The notes: generated by a model from the letters alone, not told the origin. A stretch of DNA of 64,000 nucleotides from CAYRTV01 sp964505785 (GCA_964505785.1 CAZDJZ010000011.1:28053-92052); one strand, 5' to 3'. Counted from the stretch's first letter, positions 1 through 9,222 are shown. Program-made: numbers and translations.

Positions 1-199
1 CATCAAATGTGGCAGGCCGGTATTTTCTGGCGTATACAATATAGCTCATTGTTTGACCGCGTTTCGCATCTGCGGTAATCACGGCTTAAGCATAATACAG
101 TATTTTGTAAGTCCGTCGGATCCGGAGATGCAGGTTTGTATATAATTAAACCGTATTTTAGCATAAATGACGTGCAAATCAAAAAAGTATTTTACCTGG

Positions 200-244
200 C
201 CTGGATTATTAACGGGCCGAGACGGCCGAACAATTATTTCCAGG
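200..244. repeat. short element A copy
   Basis: This is a 45-bp inverted-repeat unit with ends CCTGGATTATT and the imperfect complement AATTATTTCCAGG, plus a small GC hairpin (GGGCCGAGACGGCC) in the middle. It is a shrunken member of the dispersed element A family seen at 4579, 16183, 29286, 34509, 34732, 48349 and 50888. It sits directly downstream of the lipoprotein stop codon, where its hairpin could also end transcription. The rest of bases 1-255 holds no gene; near 66-90 there is a fragment of the same core (GATTACCGCAGATGCG, read on the minus strand). Confidence 0.5.
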
Positions 245-255
245 AATTCAGCATG

Positions 256-1443
256 TCACTTTTTCTTCTTCTTTTTTATGGATGTGGTTTTTTCCTTTTT
301 TTCCTCTTCTTTCTTTTCCGTGCTTTCAGATTTTTTCACTTTTTCCGTCTCTTCGCTCTGCCGTTTTTTCAATTTGGATTTTTCCACTTGGTGTTCCTGT
401 TCCAGTTTTTGTATCTCTTTCCGGGATTCCGGTTCCTTCTGTTTGCTTTCTTCAGCTTTTGTCTGCTCCCTCTTTTCCAGTTTTTCTTTCAGCTCCCGGA
501 CTTCTCTTTCCTGGGTTTCTTCGAGCAATTCCCTTTCTCTTTCCTGTCTTTGTTTTAATTCATCGCTTTGGCTGGATTTCCGGATCCGGTCTTCGGTTAT
601 CACCTCACGGGCTTCCTCTTTTTCCATGATTCTCGATGGACGGGCCAGAGAGTTCCTCTCAATTTCAGGGCGGTATATCCTGATTTTATTTCCTTCCAGG
701 CGGGAAGGATTCAAAACACCGGCGTCTTCCAGCTGATATTTGTTGATCGAATCACGGGAAATTCTCCGCATCTCGTCAACATCCACTCCCCGGTTGATAA
801 TGCGGTTATCCCTCTGAACAATCTCCGTCTTGGAAACCGTAGTCCGTATAAGACTCCTGTTCCGTTCGGGAGGGAGAATATACCGGTTCATCCTATCGGA
901 ATAAAAATGAGATCCCTCGACAAATACCCAATAGTGAAAAGGAATGTCATATGAAATCCGCCGAATGCCGTACCCCGGCATAAACCGGACATCGGGAGGA
1001 AGCGGCGCCCAGCCGACGTAACGGCTTCCTTTGCGCCAGGTCACCCATGCCGGCCCCCATGTATAACCGACAGTCCAATACCAACCGAGTTGATTGTCCC
1101 AGCCCCAGCGGCCGTAATGGAAGGGAATCCATCCCCAATTATAACGGGACATCCAGGTCCATCCGTAGTCGGTCCAGGCCCAGCGGCCATGCGTATACGG
1201 TCTCCATCCATATCCGACATCCCGGGGAAGCCAGACATATTCATGGGAAGTGAGACTGACCCAAACTCCATAGCGGCCTAAATAATCATAAAAATTCACT
1301 TCACTCATCTTCGCAGCCGGAGCCCGGCGGGTATATTCCTCTTCACGCGGGGAAGGATAATAATCGCCTTCCGACTGCGGGATATAAATAATACAAGCGG
1401 ATAAACCGATAGCAATCAAGGCTGTGATCAGGATTTTTTTCAT
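256..1443 (-). CDS. DUF6600-type WG-rich lipoprotein with charged coiled-coil tail
   Basis: This is a predicted lipoprotein. The start at 1443 (MKKILITALIAIGLSAC) is preferred over an in-frame ATG ten codons upstream because a GGAGAG ribosome-binding site lies just before it. A short hydrophobic signal ends in the lipobox LSAC. The middle (about residues 55-155) is extremely rich in Trp, Gly and Tyr in repeated units such as YGWRPYTHGRWAW and WGWIPFHYGRW, ending WAPLPPD, which is the hallmark of DUF6600 proteins. The last third (about 260-395) is almost entirely Glu, Lys, Arg and Gln, a long predicted coiled coil, and it ends in a run of six lysines. No enzymatic motif is visible and the function is unknown; cell-envelope association is inferred. 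It lies 22 bp behind rocD, so the two may be co-transcribed. Confidence 0.8.
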   Translation of the reverse strand: MKKILITALIAIGLSACIIYIPQSEGDYYPSPREEEYTRRAPAAKMSEVNFYDYLGRYGVWVSLTSHEYVWLPRDVGYGWRPYTHGRWAWTDYGWTWMSRYNWGWIPFHYGRWGWDNQLGWYWTVGYTWGPAWVTWRKGSRYVGWAPLPPDVRFMPGYGIRRISYDIPFHYWVFVEGSHFYSDRMNRYILPPERNRSLIRTTVSKTEIVQRDNRIINRGVDVDEMRRISRDSINKYQLEDAGVLNPSRLEGNKIRIYRPEIERNSLARPSRIMEKEEAREVITEDRIRKSSQSDELKQRQERERELLEETQEREVRELKEKLEKREQTKAEESKQKEPESRKEIQKLEQEHQVEKSKLKKRQSEETEKVKKSESTEKKEEEKKEKTTSIKKKKKK

Positions 1444-1465
1444 AGGAATCTCTCCATAATACAGG

Positions 1466-2671
1466 TTATTCAAAATCTTTAAAGACTTTTTTTATTCGCT
1501 TAAACGCCCAATCCAGATCTTTCTTTTTTATAACCAGCGGGGGAGCAAACCGTATGACATGCTCATGTGTTTCTTTGCAAAGCAACCGTTCTTTTTCTAA
1601 GGCTTCACAGAATTTCCGAGCGCCTCCGGCTTCCGGTTTCAGCTCGATGCCGATTAAGAGGCCTTTCCCCCGGATTTCTTTTATATGTCGACTTTTTAAG
1701 CTCTTAAGTTTATCCAGAAAATAAGCACCCATTTCTGCAGAATTCTCCAGCATTTTTTCTTCTTCAAGCACTCGAAGAGCTTCCCTGGCCACAGCAGAAG
1801 CTAATGGATTTGCGCCGAATGTTGAGCCATGACTTCCGGGAGTGAACACACCCAAAACTTCCCGGTCAGAAAGAACCGCTGAGATCGCATAGCACCCCCC
1901 GCCTAATGACTTGCCGACGACAGTAACATCGGGACGGACTCCTTCATGTTCACAAGCAAACATTTTACCTGTGCGTCCCAGCCCGGTCTGTATCTCATCC
2001 GCAATAAAAAGAACGTTATTTTTTTTGCAAACCTCTTTCGCTTTTTTTAAATAACCCGGTGGAGGAATCAGTATTCCGGCTTCAGCTTGGATGGGTTCCA
2101 CTAAAAACGCTGCTGTTTTGGGAGTTATGGCTTTCTCAAGGGCATCCGTGTCTCCGTAAGGTATCTGAACGAACCCGGGAGTAAAAGGGCCAAAATCTTT
2201 TCGGTATAATTCTTCAGTAGAAAAACTAATAATGGCAATGGTCCTTCCATGGAAATTATTGCAGCAAGTAATGATCTCTGCTTGGTTTTCCGGGATTCCC
2301 TTTTTCCGGTAACCCCACATCCTTGCTGCTTTAACCGCAGTTTCCACAGCCTCCGCTCCGGAATTCATCGCTAAAACCATGTCATATTCGGTGATTTCAC
2401 AAATCTCCTTAGTTAACATCGGCCATTGATCATTGCGGAATGCCCGGGAAGTCAAAGTCAAAGTCTTGCCTTGCTCAGCCAGTACTTTTGTTATTCTGGG
2501 ATGACAATGACCATGGTTTACTGCCGAATAAGCACTTAAGAAATCCAGGTATTTATTTCCCTCAACATCCCATACCCAGACACCCTGTCCCTTGGTCAAA
2601 ACCACATCTAAAGGATGATAATTATGAGCTCCATATAAATTTTCCAAATCGACAAAAAATTTCGTATCCAT
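1466..2671 (-). CDS. rocD: ornithine--oxo-acid aminotransferase
   Basis: A class-III PLP aminotransferase that transfers the delta-amino group of ornithine to 2-oxoglutarate, giving glutamate semialdehyde and glutamate. It acts in the cytoplasm in arginine/ornithine catabolism or proline synthesis. The 401-aa length is normal for RocD. Visible landmarks are NSGAEAVETAVKAAR (phosphate binding, about 103-117), the NNFHGRT segment, D225 in FIADEIQTG, and the PLP lysine K254 in VVGKSLGGG. The N-terminal NYHPLDVVL segment is typical of ornithine rather than acetylornithine aminotransferases. An AAGGAGAG site precedes the ATG. The DUF6600 lipoprotein follows after 22 bp. An ornithine cyclodeaminase homologue at 35140 is a possible metabolic partner. 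Confidence 0.93.
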   Translation of the reverse strand: MDTKFFVDLENLYGAHNYHPLDVVLTKGQGVWVWDVEGNKYLDFLSAYSAVNHGHCHPRITKVLAEQGKTLTLTSRAFRNDQWPMLTKEICEITEYDMVLAMNSGAEAVETAVKAARMWGYRKKGIPENQAEIITCCNNFHGRTIAIISFSTEELYRKDFGPFTPGFVQIPYGDTDALEKAITPKTAAFLVEPIQAEAGILIPPPGYLKKAKEVCKKNNVLFIADEIQTGLGRTGKMFACEHEGVRPDVTVVGKSLGGGCYAISAVLSDREVLGVFTPGSHGSTFGANPLASAVAREALRVLEEEKMLENSAEMGAYFLDKLKSLKSRHIKEIRGKGLLIGIELKPEAGGARKFCEALEKERLLCKETHEHVIRFAPPLVIKKKDLDWAFKRIKKVFKDFE

Positions 2672-2908
2672 TTAAGGCTCTCCTTTAAGCAAATGACGTG
2701 TTATAAAATATGGCCCAAATTAAGAACGATAAGCATGCCCCATTTTATAAATAATAAAATACTTTATATGAACTGTTTTTATAAATAAGCATCGAATGCA
2801 CTATATTAATTTGTTGTTAAAAAATATTCAAGTGGATGTTTTTATCTTAACCTTGTTTTGAATTTGTTTTTATGCTTATATTAAAATTGTATATATGAGG
2901 AGAATAAA

Positions 2909-4036
2909 ATGACAAAATTTCAGCCTTTTACCATGGAACGGATGATGTCCAAGTATGAAAAGGATGTTGACTATAATATTTCAGAAAGCGGTGTGCACCC
3001 TATCACATTAGGGGATTTGATTGAGAACAATCCTGACTTGACTGAAAAGCTGATGGCCACGGAAATAAACTACGCTCATGCCAATGGTATCCCTGAACTG
3101 AGAGAATATATAGCGGCCTTGTACCGGGGTGCTTCCGCCGGTAATGTCCTGGTGACGATCGGTGCGATTGAAGCCAATTACAACACTCTGAATACTCTGC
3201 TCTCTCCCGGAGATGAAATCGTTATAATGCTGCCGAATTACATGCAGATCTGGGGAATCGCCAAAAACCAGAACCTGAATGTCAAAGCTTTTCATTTACG
3301 CGAAAAAAACGGCTGGGCTCCCGACCTCGATGAATTAGAGGACACGGTCACAAATGAAACTAAATTGATCGCTGTATGCAATCCGGATAATCCCACCGGC
3401 TATATTTTCACCGAACAGGAAATGGAACGTATTATCAAAATCGCCGAAAGGGCCGGCGCCTGGATTCTGGCTGATGAGGTTTATACAGGCGCCGAACGCA
3501 CGACAGATAAGCAGACTCCCTCTTTTTACGGACGCTATGATAAAGTTGTGGCGACGGGAAGCCTTAGTAAAGCATACGGTCTGCCGGGCCTCAGAATCGG
3601 CTGGGCTATCGCTCAGAATGAGGTTATAGATGATATATGGAAAAGGCATGAATATACCACCTTGAGCGCGACTATGCTGTCCAACCATCTCGCCGCCATC
3701 GCCCTTTCACCCGAAGTAAGACCGCGTTTGATTAAACGTACCCGTGAATACATCCGGAAAGGGTTTCCAGTTTTGGAACAATGGATGAACAGCCATGAAA
3801 ACACATTCAGTTTTACTCCTCCACAGGCTGCGGCTATCGCTTTCGTCCGCTATCACTTGGATATTAATTCTACTGAATTCGCAGAACGTTTAATCAAAGA
3901 AAAGAGTGTGCTTTTGGTCCCGGGCGACCATTTCGGCATGGATAAATTTCTCCGTATCAGTTTCGGTCTGCCTCATGATTATCTAACCGCTGCACTCGAG
4001 CGCATTCACGAATGGATTACGGAAATTCAGGCATAA
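2909..4036 (+). CDS. class I/II PLP-dependent aminotransferase (VioD/capreomycidine-synthase-like subgroup)
   Basis: A fold-type I PLP enzyme of 375 aa with a good GAGGAG site before its ATG. The family signatures are visible: NPDNPTG with the PLP-contacting N161, the ILADEVY aspartate D189, the PLP lysine K221 in SLSKAYGLPGLRIGW, and a C-terminal arginine in FLRISFG that should bind the substrate carboxylate. The opening DYNISESGVHPITLGDL is characteristic of the aminotransferase branch that includes capreomycidine synthase-like enzymes, rather than AspC. The gene at 33240 is a clear paralogue with the same architecture. The substrate cannot be read from sequence. It is transcribed divergently from rocD across an AT-rich 237-bp gap that should hold promoters for both. 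Confidence 0.85.
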   Translation: MTKFQPFTMERMMSKYEKDVDYNISESGVHPITLGDLIENNPDLTEKLMATEINYAHANGIPELREYIAALYRGASAGNVLVTIGAIEANYNTLNTLLSPGDEIVIMLPNYMQIWGIAKNQNLNVKAFHLREKNGWAPDLDELEDTVTNETKLIAVCNPDNPTGYIFTEQEMERIIKIAERAGAWILADEVYTGAERTTDKQTPSFYGRYDKVVATGSLSKAYGLPGLRIGWAIAQNEVIDDIWKRHEYTTLSATMLSNHLAAIALSPEVRPRLIKRTREYIRKGFPVLEQWMNSHENTFSFTPPQAAAIAFVRYHLDINSTEFAERLIKEKSVLLVPGDHFGMDKFLRISFGLPHDYLTAALERIHEWITEIQA

Positions 4037-4075
4037 TACGCATCATCAAGGCTTTCATGCATAATGCGCAATGGA

Positions 4076-4537
4076 TTATTTTCTTTTGATTTCGAGCTCA
4101 TCTTTGCCATAGTTTCTTTCACAATAATGACACTTAAATTCCACAGGCTCTTTTCTTGCAAGTTTGAAAAATGTTTCCACTTCCTCTATATTTGTGATAC
4201 AGGCAGGGTTGGAACATCCAATGATTCCAACTAATTTTTGGGGAAGTTTGACCTTGATTTTTTCTTTTATTTTATAATTCCTTATAATACTGACAGTGGC
4301 ATTAGGAGCGAGAATAGCGATTCGATTCACTTCGCTCTTTGTTATAAAACGATTATCAAATTTGATCACCCCTTTTTTGCCCATTACTTTGCTGTCTAAA
4401 TTTAATGTTACACTGATCGGCTGCTGAAATTCCTGCGGATCCAAAATCCGGATGATCCTGAATGTTTCACGGCTGGGTATATGGTCAATAACCGTGCCGT
4501 CTTTGATAGCAGGAACTTTTCTTTCTTTTTCTTCCAT
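4076..4537 (-). CDS. pyrI: aspartate carbamoyltransferase regulatory subunit
   Basis: The allosteric zinc subunit of aspartate transcarbamoylase, which binds nucleotides and tunes PyrB. The 153-aa protein has the expected nucleotide-binding N-terminal domain (VPAIKDGTVIDHIPS). The C-terminal domain holds the four zinc cysteines C108, C113 (CSNPAC) and C136, C139 (CHYC). It lies 176 bp downstream of pyrB on the same strand. The gap contains an element A copy that is read in the operon direction and ends about 40 bp before this start. The presence of PyrI implies a class-B, allosterically regulated ATCase rather than a bare catalytic trimer. Confidence 0.94.
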   Translation of the reverse strand: MEEKERKVPAIKDGTVIDHIPSRETFRIIRILDPQEFQQPISVTLNLDSKVMGKKGVIKFDNRFITKSEVNRIAILAPNATVSIIRNYKIKEKIKVKLPQKLVGIIGCSNPACITNIEEVETFFKLARKEPVEFKCHYCERNYGKDELEIKRK

Positions 4538-4578
4538 ATCATATCACCTTTTTCTCAAATTGATTCCATCATATACAA

Positions 4579-4703
4579 CCTGACTTATTATTCGAAAATC
4601 GATTTTTCATGGCAATGGATAAGGGTCATCCGACTGCGAAATGCTTTTCAGATTTGAGATGTTATACCGCATCTGCGGCAATCCCGGTCCATGAATAATC
4701 CAG
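4579..4703 (-). repeat. element A copy in the pyrB-pyrI gap
   Basis: On the minus strand this begins CTGGATTATTCATGG, continues GATTGCCGCAGATGCGGT and ends near TCGAATAATAAGTCAGG. It matches the ends and the hairpin core (CCGC-AGAT-GCGG) of the other element A copies. It fills most of the gap between pyrB and pyrI and has the same polarity as the operon. It could be an inserted miniature element or an RNA structure that sets the pyrB:pyrI ratio; the sequence alone cannot decide. Confidence 0.55.
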
Positions 4704-4713
4704 AATAAAAAGA

Positions 4714-5628
4714 TCATATCTCTTTGCCTAAGACCAAGGCCAGCAATGCTTTTCTCACGATTACGCCGTTTCCTGCCTGCTCGAAATAAACAGCATGGCT
4801 GGTTTCATCCAATTCCGGGCTGATTTCCCCCACCCGCGGCAGGGGGTGCATAATTTTCATGTCGTCTTTTATATGGCTTAAGAGGGAGCTGTCCAAACGA
4901 TATGTATTTTTATATTTCTCATATTCCACCGGATCAGGGAATCGTTCCTGCTGAATTCGGGTCACATACAGGATGTCGAGCTCTCTACTGACTGACAAAA
5001 CATCAGTGGTTTGATGACATGGAATGTCTTTTTCCTGGAGATCTCTCAGGTAATGGCCGGGCACCTGAAGAGCCTCCGGCGCAATGAAATACAACTCGAC
5101 CGTCCAATGGCTTAACGCCATGGTCAGGCTGTGTACGGTTCGCCCATATTTAAGATCACCTAAAAATCCAATCTTGAGCCTGTCTATTTGTTTTTTGGTC
5201 TTCCGGATCGTATATAAATCCAGCAGGGTTTGAGTGGGGTGCTGATTGGCGCCGTCCCCGCCGTTAATAACCGGAACGGCTGCGGCCTCCGCAGCCAATC
5301 TCGCTGACCCTTCAACCGGACTTCTTATGACAATCACATCTCCATAACGGTCAGCCATCTTTGCGGTATCCCAGATGGTCTCTCCTTTTTTTACGGAGGA
5401 TACTTTTTCGTCAGAAAAACCAAGCACTTTTCCGCCTAATTTATACATCGCACTCTCAAAACTCAAGCGGGTCCGCGTTGAGGGTTCAAAAAACAATGTG
5501 GCAAGTATTTTCCCAGCCAGCAGGTCAGGCTTGTCCTCTTCCATTTTTTCAGCGGCTTTTAAAATATGCATCAGGTCTTTTTTTGTGAAATCCTGAATTG
5601 ACACAATGTCGCGGCCTTTAAATTCCAT
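4714..5628 (-). CDS. pyrB: aspartate carbamoyltransferase catalytic subunit
   Basis: Condenses carbamoyl phosphate with aspartate to N-carbamoyl-aspartate, the committed step of pyrimidine synthesis. The 304-aa length is normal. The carbamoyl-phosphate loop FFEPSTRTRLSFE (about 47-59), the HPTQTLLDLYT motif and the MHPLPR motif near the C terminus are all present. The ATG at 5628 has an AAGGGGAA sequence 10-12 nt upstream. A TTGACA (minus strand, 5687-5692) lies upstream, but I see no convincing -10 at the right spacing. Together with pyrI downstream it forms a two-gene pyrBI operon. Confidence 0.95.
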   Translation of the reverse strand: MEFKGRDIVSIQDFTKKDLMHILKAAEKMEEDKPDLLAGKILATLFFEPSTRTRLSFESAMYKLGGKVLGFSDEKVSSVKKGETIWDTAKMADRYGDVIVIRSPVEGSARLAAEAAAVPVINGGDGANQHPTQTLLDLYTIRKTKKQIDRLKIGFLGDLKYGRTVHSLTMALSHWTVELYFIAPEALQVPGHYLRDLQEKDIPCHQTTDVLSVSRELDILYVTRIQQERFPDPVEYEKYKNTYRLDSSLLSHIKDDMKIMHPLPRVGEISPELDETSHAVYFEQAGNGVIVRKALLALVLGKEI

Positions 5629-5796
5629 TTGAATACATTCCCCTTATCATAATTTATCATTATTCAAACCCATTTAAAGTCGAAATGTCAACTTTGGTTT
5701 TATCCGACCCGATGGAATTACAATGATTACAGAATTTTACATACTTCCGTCACAAAGCTGCAACATGAAGGAAAAAAAACTCCGTACAATCCCTTG

Positions 5797-5825
5797 TTGT
5801 CCCGAAGTTTTATTTATGCTATAAG
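5797..5825 (+). promoter_or_regulatory. candidate sigma70 promoter for the AGCS symporter gene
   Basis: TTGTCC (5797-5802) and TATAAG (5820-5825) are separated by 17 nt and lie about 40 bp upstream of the symporter start. The match is reasonable but not strong, and no operator or riboswitch is apparent in the short leader. Confidence 0.35.
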
Positions 5826-5866
5826 CTAAAAGAAAATGCGATACCACATTCCAAAGGAGTGCGAAT

Positions 5867-7261
5867 ATGCAAGAATTTTATGTTAATCTCAGCCAATGGA
5901 TAGACAGCACGGCACAATTCATTTGGTCGTATATGATTTATATCCTGTTTGCAGTTGGCGCCTGGTTGACTGTTCGAACCGGGCTTATTCAATTCAGGCA
6001 TCTCGGCAAAGGCATGAAACTGATTTTCAGCGGTTTCATGGGAAGACCTGCAGGTAAGAAGCGGGACGGAGATGTTTCCCCGTTCGCGGCGTTATCTACG
6101 GCTTTGGCCGCCACGGTCGGCAACGGCAATATCGCTGGAGTTGCCACCGCTTTATTCACCGGAGGTCCGGGAGCAATCTTTTGGATGTGGGTCTGCGGTT
6201 TTGTCGGCATGGCTACCAAATATTCCGAGGCTTTGCTTGGAGTTCATTACCGGGAAAAATTTCCCGACGGCACCATTGCCGGCGGACCGATGTATTACAT
6301 AAAGAACGGCTTTAAAGGCAAAAAATGGGCCAAGATCCTGGCGGCTTCTTTTGCCGTATTCGGTGCCTTCGCCGCTCTTTTCGGTACCGGAAATATGATG
6401 CAGGCCAATCAAATGGCACTGGCTTTTAACAGTGAGTTTGGAATTCCGAATGTGGTCACCGGAATCACCATTACTTTGCTGGTCAGCCTTGTGATCATCG
6501 GCGGAATCAAACGTATCGGCAAAGTGGCGGAAAAACTTGTTCCTACAATGGTCCTTATTTATTTTGCCTTCGGGTTCGCTGTTATTTTTTCTAACATCGG
6601 CGATGTTCCCAGAGTGTTCCTTCTGATTTTTCAAGAAGCTTTTTCTCCATCTGCGGCAGTGGGAGGATTCATGGGGGCAACGGTTAAAAGCGCCATCCAG
6701 ATGGGATTCAGACGCGGCTTGCTCACCAATGAAGCCGGTCTGGGAAGCGCTCCCATCGCGCATGCAGCCGCTCAGACCCCGTCACCAATCCATCAGGGAC
6801 TCATCGGCGTAGGCGAAGTTTTTATCGATACGATTGTCGTGTGCACCATAACCGCATTGATCAATCTTTCCTCCGGCATGTGGCAAAGCGGACTGGACGG
6901 GGCGGCCATGACCGCAGCCTCTTTCTCAGACACGGTGCCGATTGTGGGAGGCCTGGTTGTGGCGATTTCATCCTTTCTGTTTGGATACTCAACACTCCTG
7001 GGCTGGTATTATTACGGTGAACAGTGTATGAAATATCTCTTCGGCGTCAAGATCACCTATCCTTACCGGTTGATCTATGTGGTCCTGGTTTTTGTCGGAT
7101 CGCTGATTTCCATTGAACTGGTTTTCTACATCGGAGATATTGCTAATGCCTTTATGGCGTTTCCCAACTTGATCGCCTTGGCCCTGTTAAGCGGGACAGT
7201 CGCAACAATGACCCGGCAGTTCTTTAAAAAATACAAGCGGCTGGAAGACTTTGACGCTTGA
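5867..7261 (+). CDS. alanine/glycine:cation symporter family protein (AGCS)
   Basis: A polytopic inner-membrane amino-acid:Na+ (or H+) symporter of 464 aa, a typical AGCS length. The conserved N-terminal part reads TVGNGNIAGVATALFTGGPGAIFWMW, followed by the family segment TKYSEALLGVHYRE and a later GFRRGLLTNEAGLGSAPIAHA block that is diagnostic for the DAACS/AGCS group. About eleven hydrophobic segments can be counted. The start is supported by AAAGGAG 6 nt upstream. The exact substrate (alanine, glycine or another small amino acid) and the coupling ion are inferred from the family. It is followed after 45 bp by homoserine dehydrogenase on the same strand. Confidence 0.93.
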   Translation: MQEFYVNLSQWIDSTAQFIWSYMIYILFAVGAWLTVRTGLIQFRHLGKGMKLIFSGFMGRPAGKKRDGDVSPFAALSTALAATVGNGNIAGVATALFTGGPGAIFWMWVCGFVGMATKYSEALLGVHYREKFPDGTIAGGPMYYIKNGFKGKKWAKILAASFAVFGAFAALFGTGNMMQANQMALAFNSEFGIPNVVTGITITLLVSLVIIGGIKRIGKVAEKLVPTMVLIYFAFGFAVIFSNIGDVPRVFLLIFQEAFSPSAAVGGFMGATVKSAIQMGFRRGLLTNEAGLGSAPIAHAAAQTPSPIHQGLIGVGEVFIDTIVVCTITALINLSSGMWQSGLDGAAMTAASFSDTVPIVGGLVVAISSFLFGYSTLLGWYYYGEQCMKYLFGVKITYPYRLIYVVLVFVGSLISIELVFYIGDIANAFMAFPNLIALALLSGTVATMTRQFFKKYKRLEDFDA

Positions 7262-7306
7262 GTCATCGTAAAATTTGCAAACCCTGCTCCCTGAAAAGCG
7301 GATTTT

Positions 7307-8302
7307 ATGCAAAAAATAAATTTAATTCTTATCGGGTTCGGTCAAGTCGTCGGAGCCTTTTTCGATCTGCTGAAGAAGAAGCACGCTTTTTGCCGGAGCC
7401 GCTACGGTCTTGATTTTCAAATCCGCGCTGTAATCCGGTCAAGAAAAACTGCGATTCTAACCGGCTTTCCCGTTTCGCTGAATGAAATTGTATGGAAAAA
7501 CAATCTTGGCCTCGAGAGGTTTCTCAAAAGAAAAAAACCGGGCGCTGTGATTATGTGCCTTCCTTCCCGTGAAAAGGACGGTCAGCCGGGTGCGGCCATG
7601 AATCTGGAGGCGCTCGAGACAGGCTGGGATGTGGTCACAGCGGACAAAGCTCCACTGGTGATTGAAGGCCCGGGGCTTTTGGAAGCCGCCTCCCGGAATG
7701 CGAAACGAATAAAAATCAGCGGGGCCGCGGGAGCCGCCCTTCCCGGCTTGGATACCGCACTGCACTCCCTCGCCGGCACCGAAATCTCGCTTATGGAAGG
7801 GATTTTAAACGGGACAAGCAACTACATCTTAGCACGCATGCAGGCGGGTTTGGATTACTCTTCGGCCCTGAAGGAAGCCCAAAATAAAGGTATTGCTGAG
7901 CCGGATCCGTCTTTGGATGTTGAGGGCTGGGACACAGCAAAAAAAATGCTGCTGCTGACTAATGTGATCTTCCAAAAACATCTCCGGATGGAAGACATTC
8001 CGGTTCAGGGTATAAGCGATATGAATGAAAGCTGGATACAGAAAGCCCGCTCCGGCGGAAAAGTGATCAAACTTTTGGGCCGCCTTCGGCGGGATGCATT
8101 GAAATTTCAATTGGATGTGGGCCCCCGGCTTCTTTCACCGGATCACCCTTTGGCTGGTGTGCATGGAGCGGATAAGGGAATCAGTTTCGATACAGACACA
8201 ATGGGCCGCGTCACGGTTACGGGCGGCCGGTCAAATCCACAGGGCGCAGCTGCATCGCTGCTCAAGGATCTTATCGGCCTTTACTCCCAATCCATTTTTT
8301 GA
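7307..8302 (+). CDS. hom: homoserine dehydrogenase, short form without ACT domain
   Basis: NAD(P)H-dependent reduction of aspartate semialdehyde to homoserine in the threonine/methionine branch. The 331-aa protein has the dinucleotide loop IGFGQVVGAFF at its N terminus, the catalytic-lysine region TADKAPLV, the family motif GILNGTSNYILARM, and EGWDTAKKMLLL. It ends with the catalytic domain and lacks the C-terminal ACT regulatory domain of the longer enzymes, so threonine feedback through that domain is not expected. The ribosome-binding site is weak. No other threonine-pathway gene lies nearby. Confidence 0.88.
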   Translation: MQKINLILIGFGQVVGAFFDLLKKKHAFCRSRYGLDFQIRAVIRSRKTAILTGFPVSLNEIVWKNNLGLERFLKRKKPGAVIMCLPSREKDGQPGAAMNLEALETGWDVVTADKAPLVIEGPGLLEAASRNAKRIKISGAAGAALPGLDTALHSLAGTEISLMEGILNGTSNYILARMQAGLDYSSALKEAQNKGIAEPDPSLDVEGWDTAKKMLLLTNVIFQKHLRMEDIPVQGISDMNESWIQKARSGGKVIKLLGRLRRDALKFQLDVGPRLLSPDHPLAGVHGADKGISFDTDTMGRVTVTGGRSNPQGAAASLLKDLIGLYSQSIF

Positions 8303-8323
8303 TAAATTAGGGACCCAGCATGC

Positions 8324-8414
8324 GGAGAGGTGTCCGAGTGGCTTAAGGAGCACGCTTGGAAAGCGTGTGTACGGTTTTCCCGTACCATGGGTTCGAATCC
8401 CATCCTCTCCGCCA
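8324..8414 (+). tRNA. tRNA-Ser(GGA)
   Basis: Class II tRNA with acceptor arm GGAGAGG/CCTCTCC, anticodon stem CACGC/GCGTG around a TTGGAAA loop (anticodon GGA at 8358-8360), a long variable arm and the T-loop GGTTCGAATCC. The 3' CCA is encoded (8412-8414). Confidence 0.97.
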
Positions 8415-8553
8415 CTTTTTTCTTAGTTCGAAAACGACCAGAAGGATCTCCACGCTGCATCGTTTTTAAACGCTTTTGACGCGAGCGCAGCGAGTTGCGC
8501 TTCTCGGAATGATATATGTATTCATTTTCGTGTGTTATGCAGCGGATAAAATA

Positions 8554-9222
8554 ATGTTCCCCCTGGAAATTAAAAATCTTACTGTCGAATATCAGGGCAA
8601 AACTGTCCTTTCAAATTTTTCGCTGGAGGTCCGTAACGGTGAAAAAGTATCTCTGTCCGGACCTTCAGGCTCCGGTAAATCAACTCTGATGAATTGCATT
8701 ATGGGATTCCTCCAGCCCAAAAAAGGAAGCATCCGGATCCACGGTGAGCTCCTGAACCAAACAAGCGTCTGGAGACTGCGTCGTCACCTTGGTTTTGTTC
8801 CGCAGGAACCACAGTTGGGAACCGGTTTTGTAGCTGAGCTGCTTGACAGGCCGTTTGCGTATCATTCCAACCGGGAACTAAAAGTCGATGAACAGCTGAA
8901 AAAAAAACTGTTTGATATTTTCCAGATGGAACCGGCTATTCTCAAAAAAAGAATCCGTGCGCTGTCCGGGGGAGAAAAGCAGCGGGCAGCGCTTATTTCT
9001 TCTTTGCTTTTAAAACGCTCCATTTATCTGCTGGATGAAATTACCTCCGCCCTGGATGATATAAACAGCAGCCGGGTCATCGATTATTTGGACAACAAGG
9101 AAGATTTGACAGTCCTCTTCTCATCCCATGATAAAAGAATTCTGCAATCTTCATCGCGGACAGTTGTCTTGAATTCGATCCCCCAAAAGGAAAAGCCCCC
9201 AAATGGAATCAACCGCAGTTGA
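8554..9222 (+). CDS. FetA/YbbL-like ABC transporter ATP-binding protein
   Basis: ATPase of a two-gene ABC exporter. It has Walker A GPSGSGKST, the Q-loop in VPQEPQ, signature LSGGEKQR, Walker B IYLLDEI and a switch histidine in LFSSHDKR. I place the start at 8554 (MFPLEIKNLTVEYQG). An in-frame upstream ATG at 8476 would add a non-family extension lying in repeat sequence (GCGAGCGCAGCGAGTTG). It overlaps the permease gene by 20 bp, showing translational coupling. By similarity to FetAB the pair may move iron or another metal out of the cytoplasm; the substrate is inferred. Confidence 0.85.
   Translation: MFPLEIKNLTVEYQGKTVLSNFSLEVRNGEKVSLSGPSGSGKSTLMNCIMGFLQPKKGSIRIHGELLNQTSVWRLRRHLGFVPQEPQLGTGFVAELLDRPFAYHSNRELKVDEQLKKKLFDIFQMEPAILKKRIRALSGGEKQRAALISSLLLKRSIYLLDEITSALDDINSSRVIDYLDNKEDLTVLFSSHDKRILQSSSRTVVLNSIPQKEKPPNGINRS

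Noticed and set aside
136..736. Plus-strand frames at the left edge rich in Phe/Leu/Ser
   Set aside because: They are the complement of the Glu/Lys-rich tail of the lipoprotein on the minus strand.
8476..8553. Extended N terminus of the FetA-like ATPase
   Set aside because: The extension is partly encoded by repeat DNA (GCGAGCGCAGCGAGTTG) and does not resemble ABC ATPases; the ATG at 8554 fits the family start.
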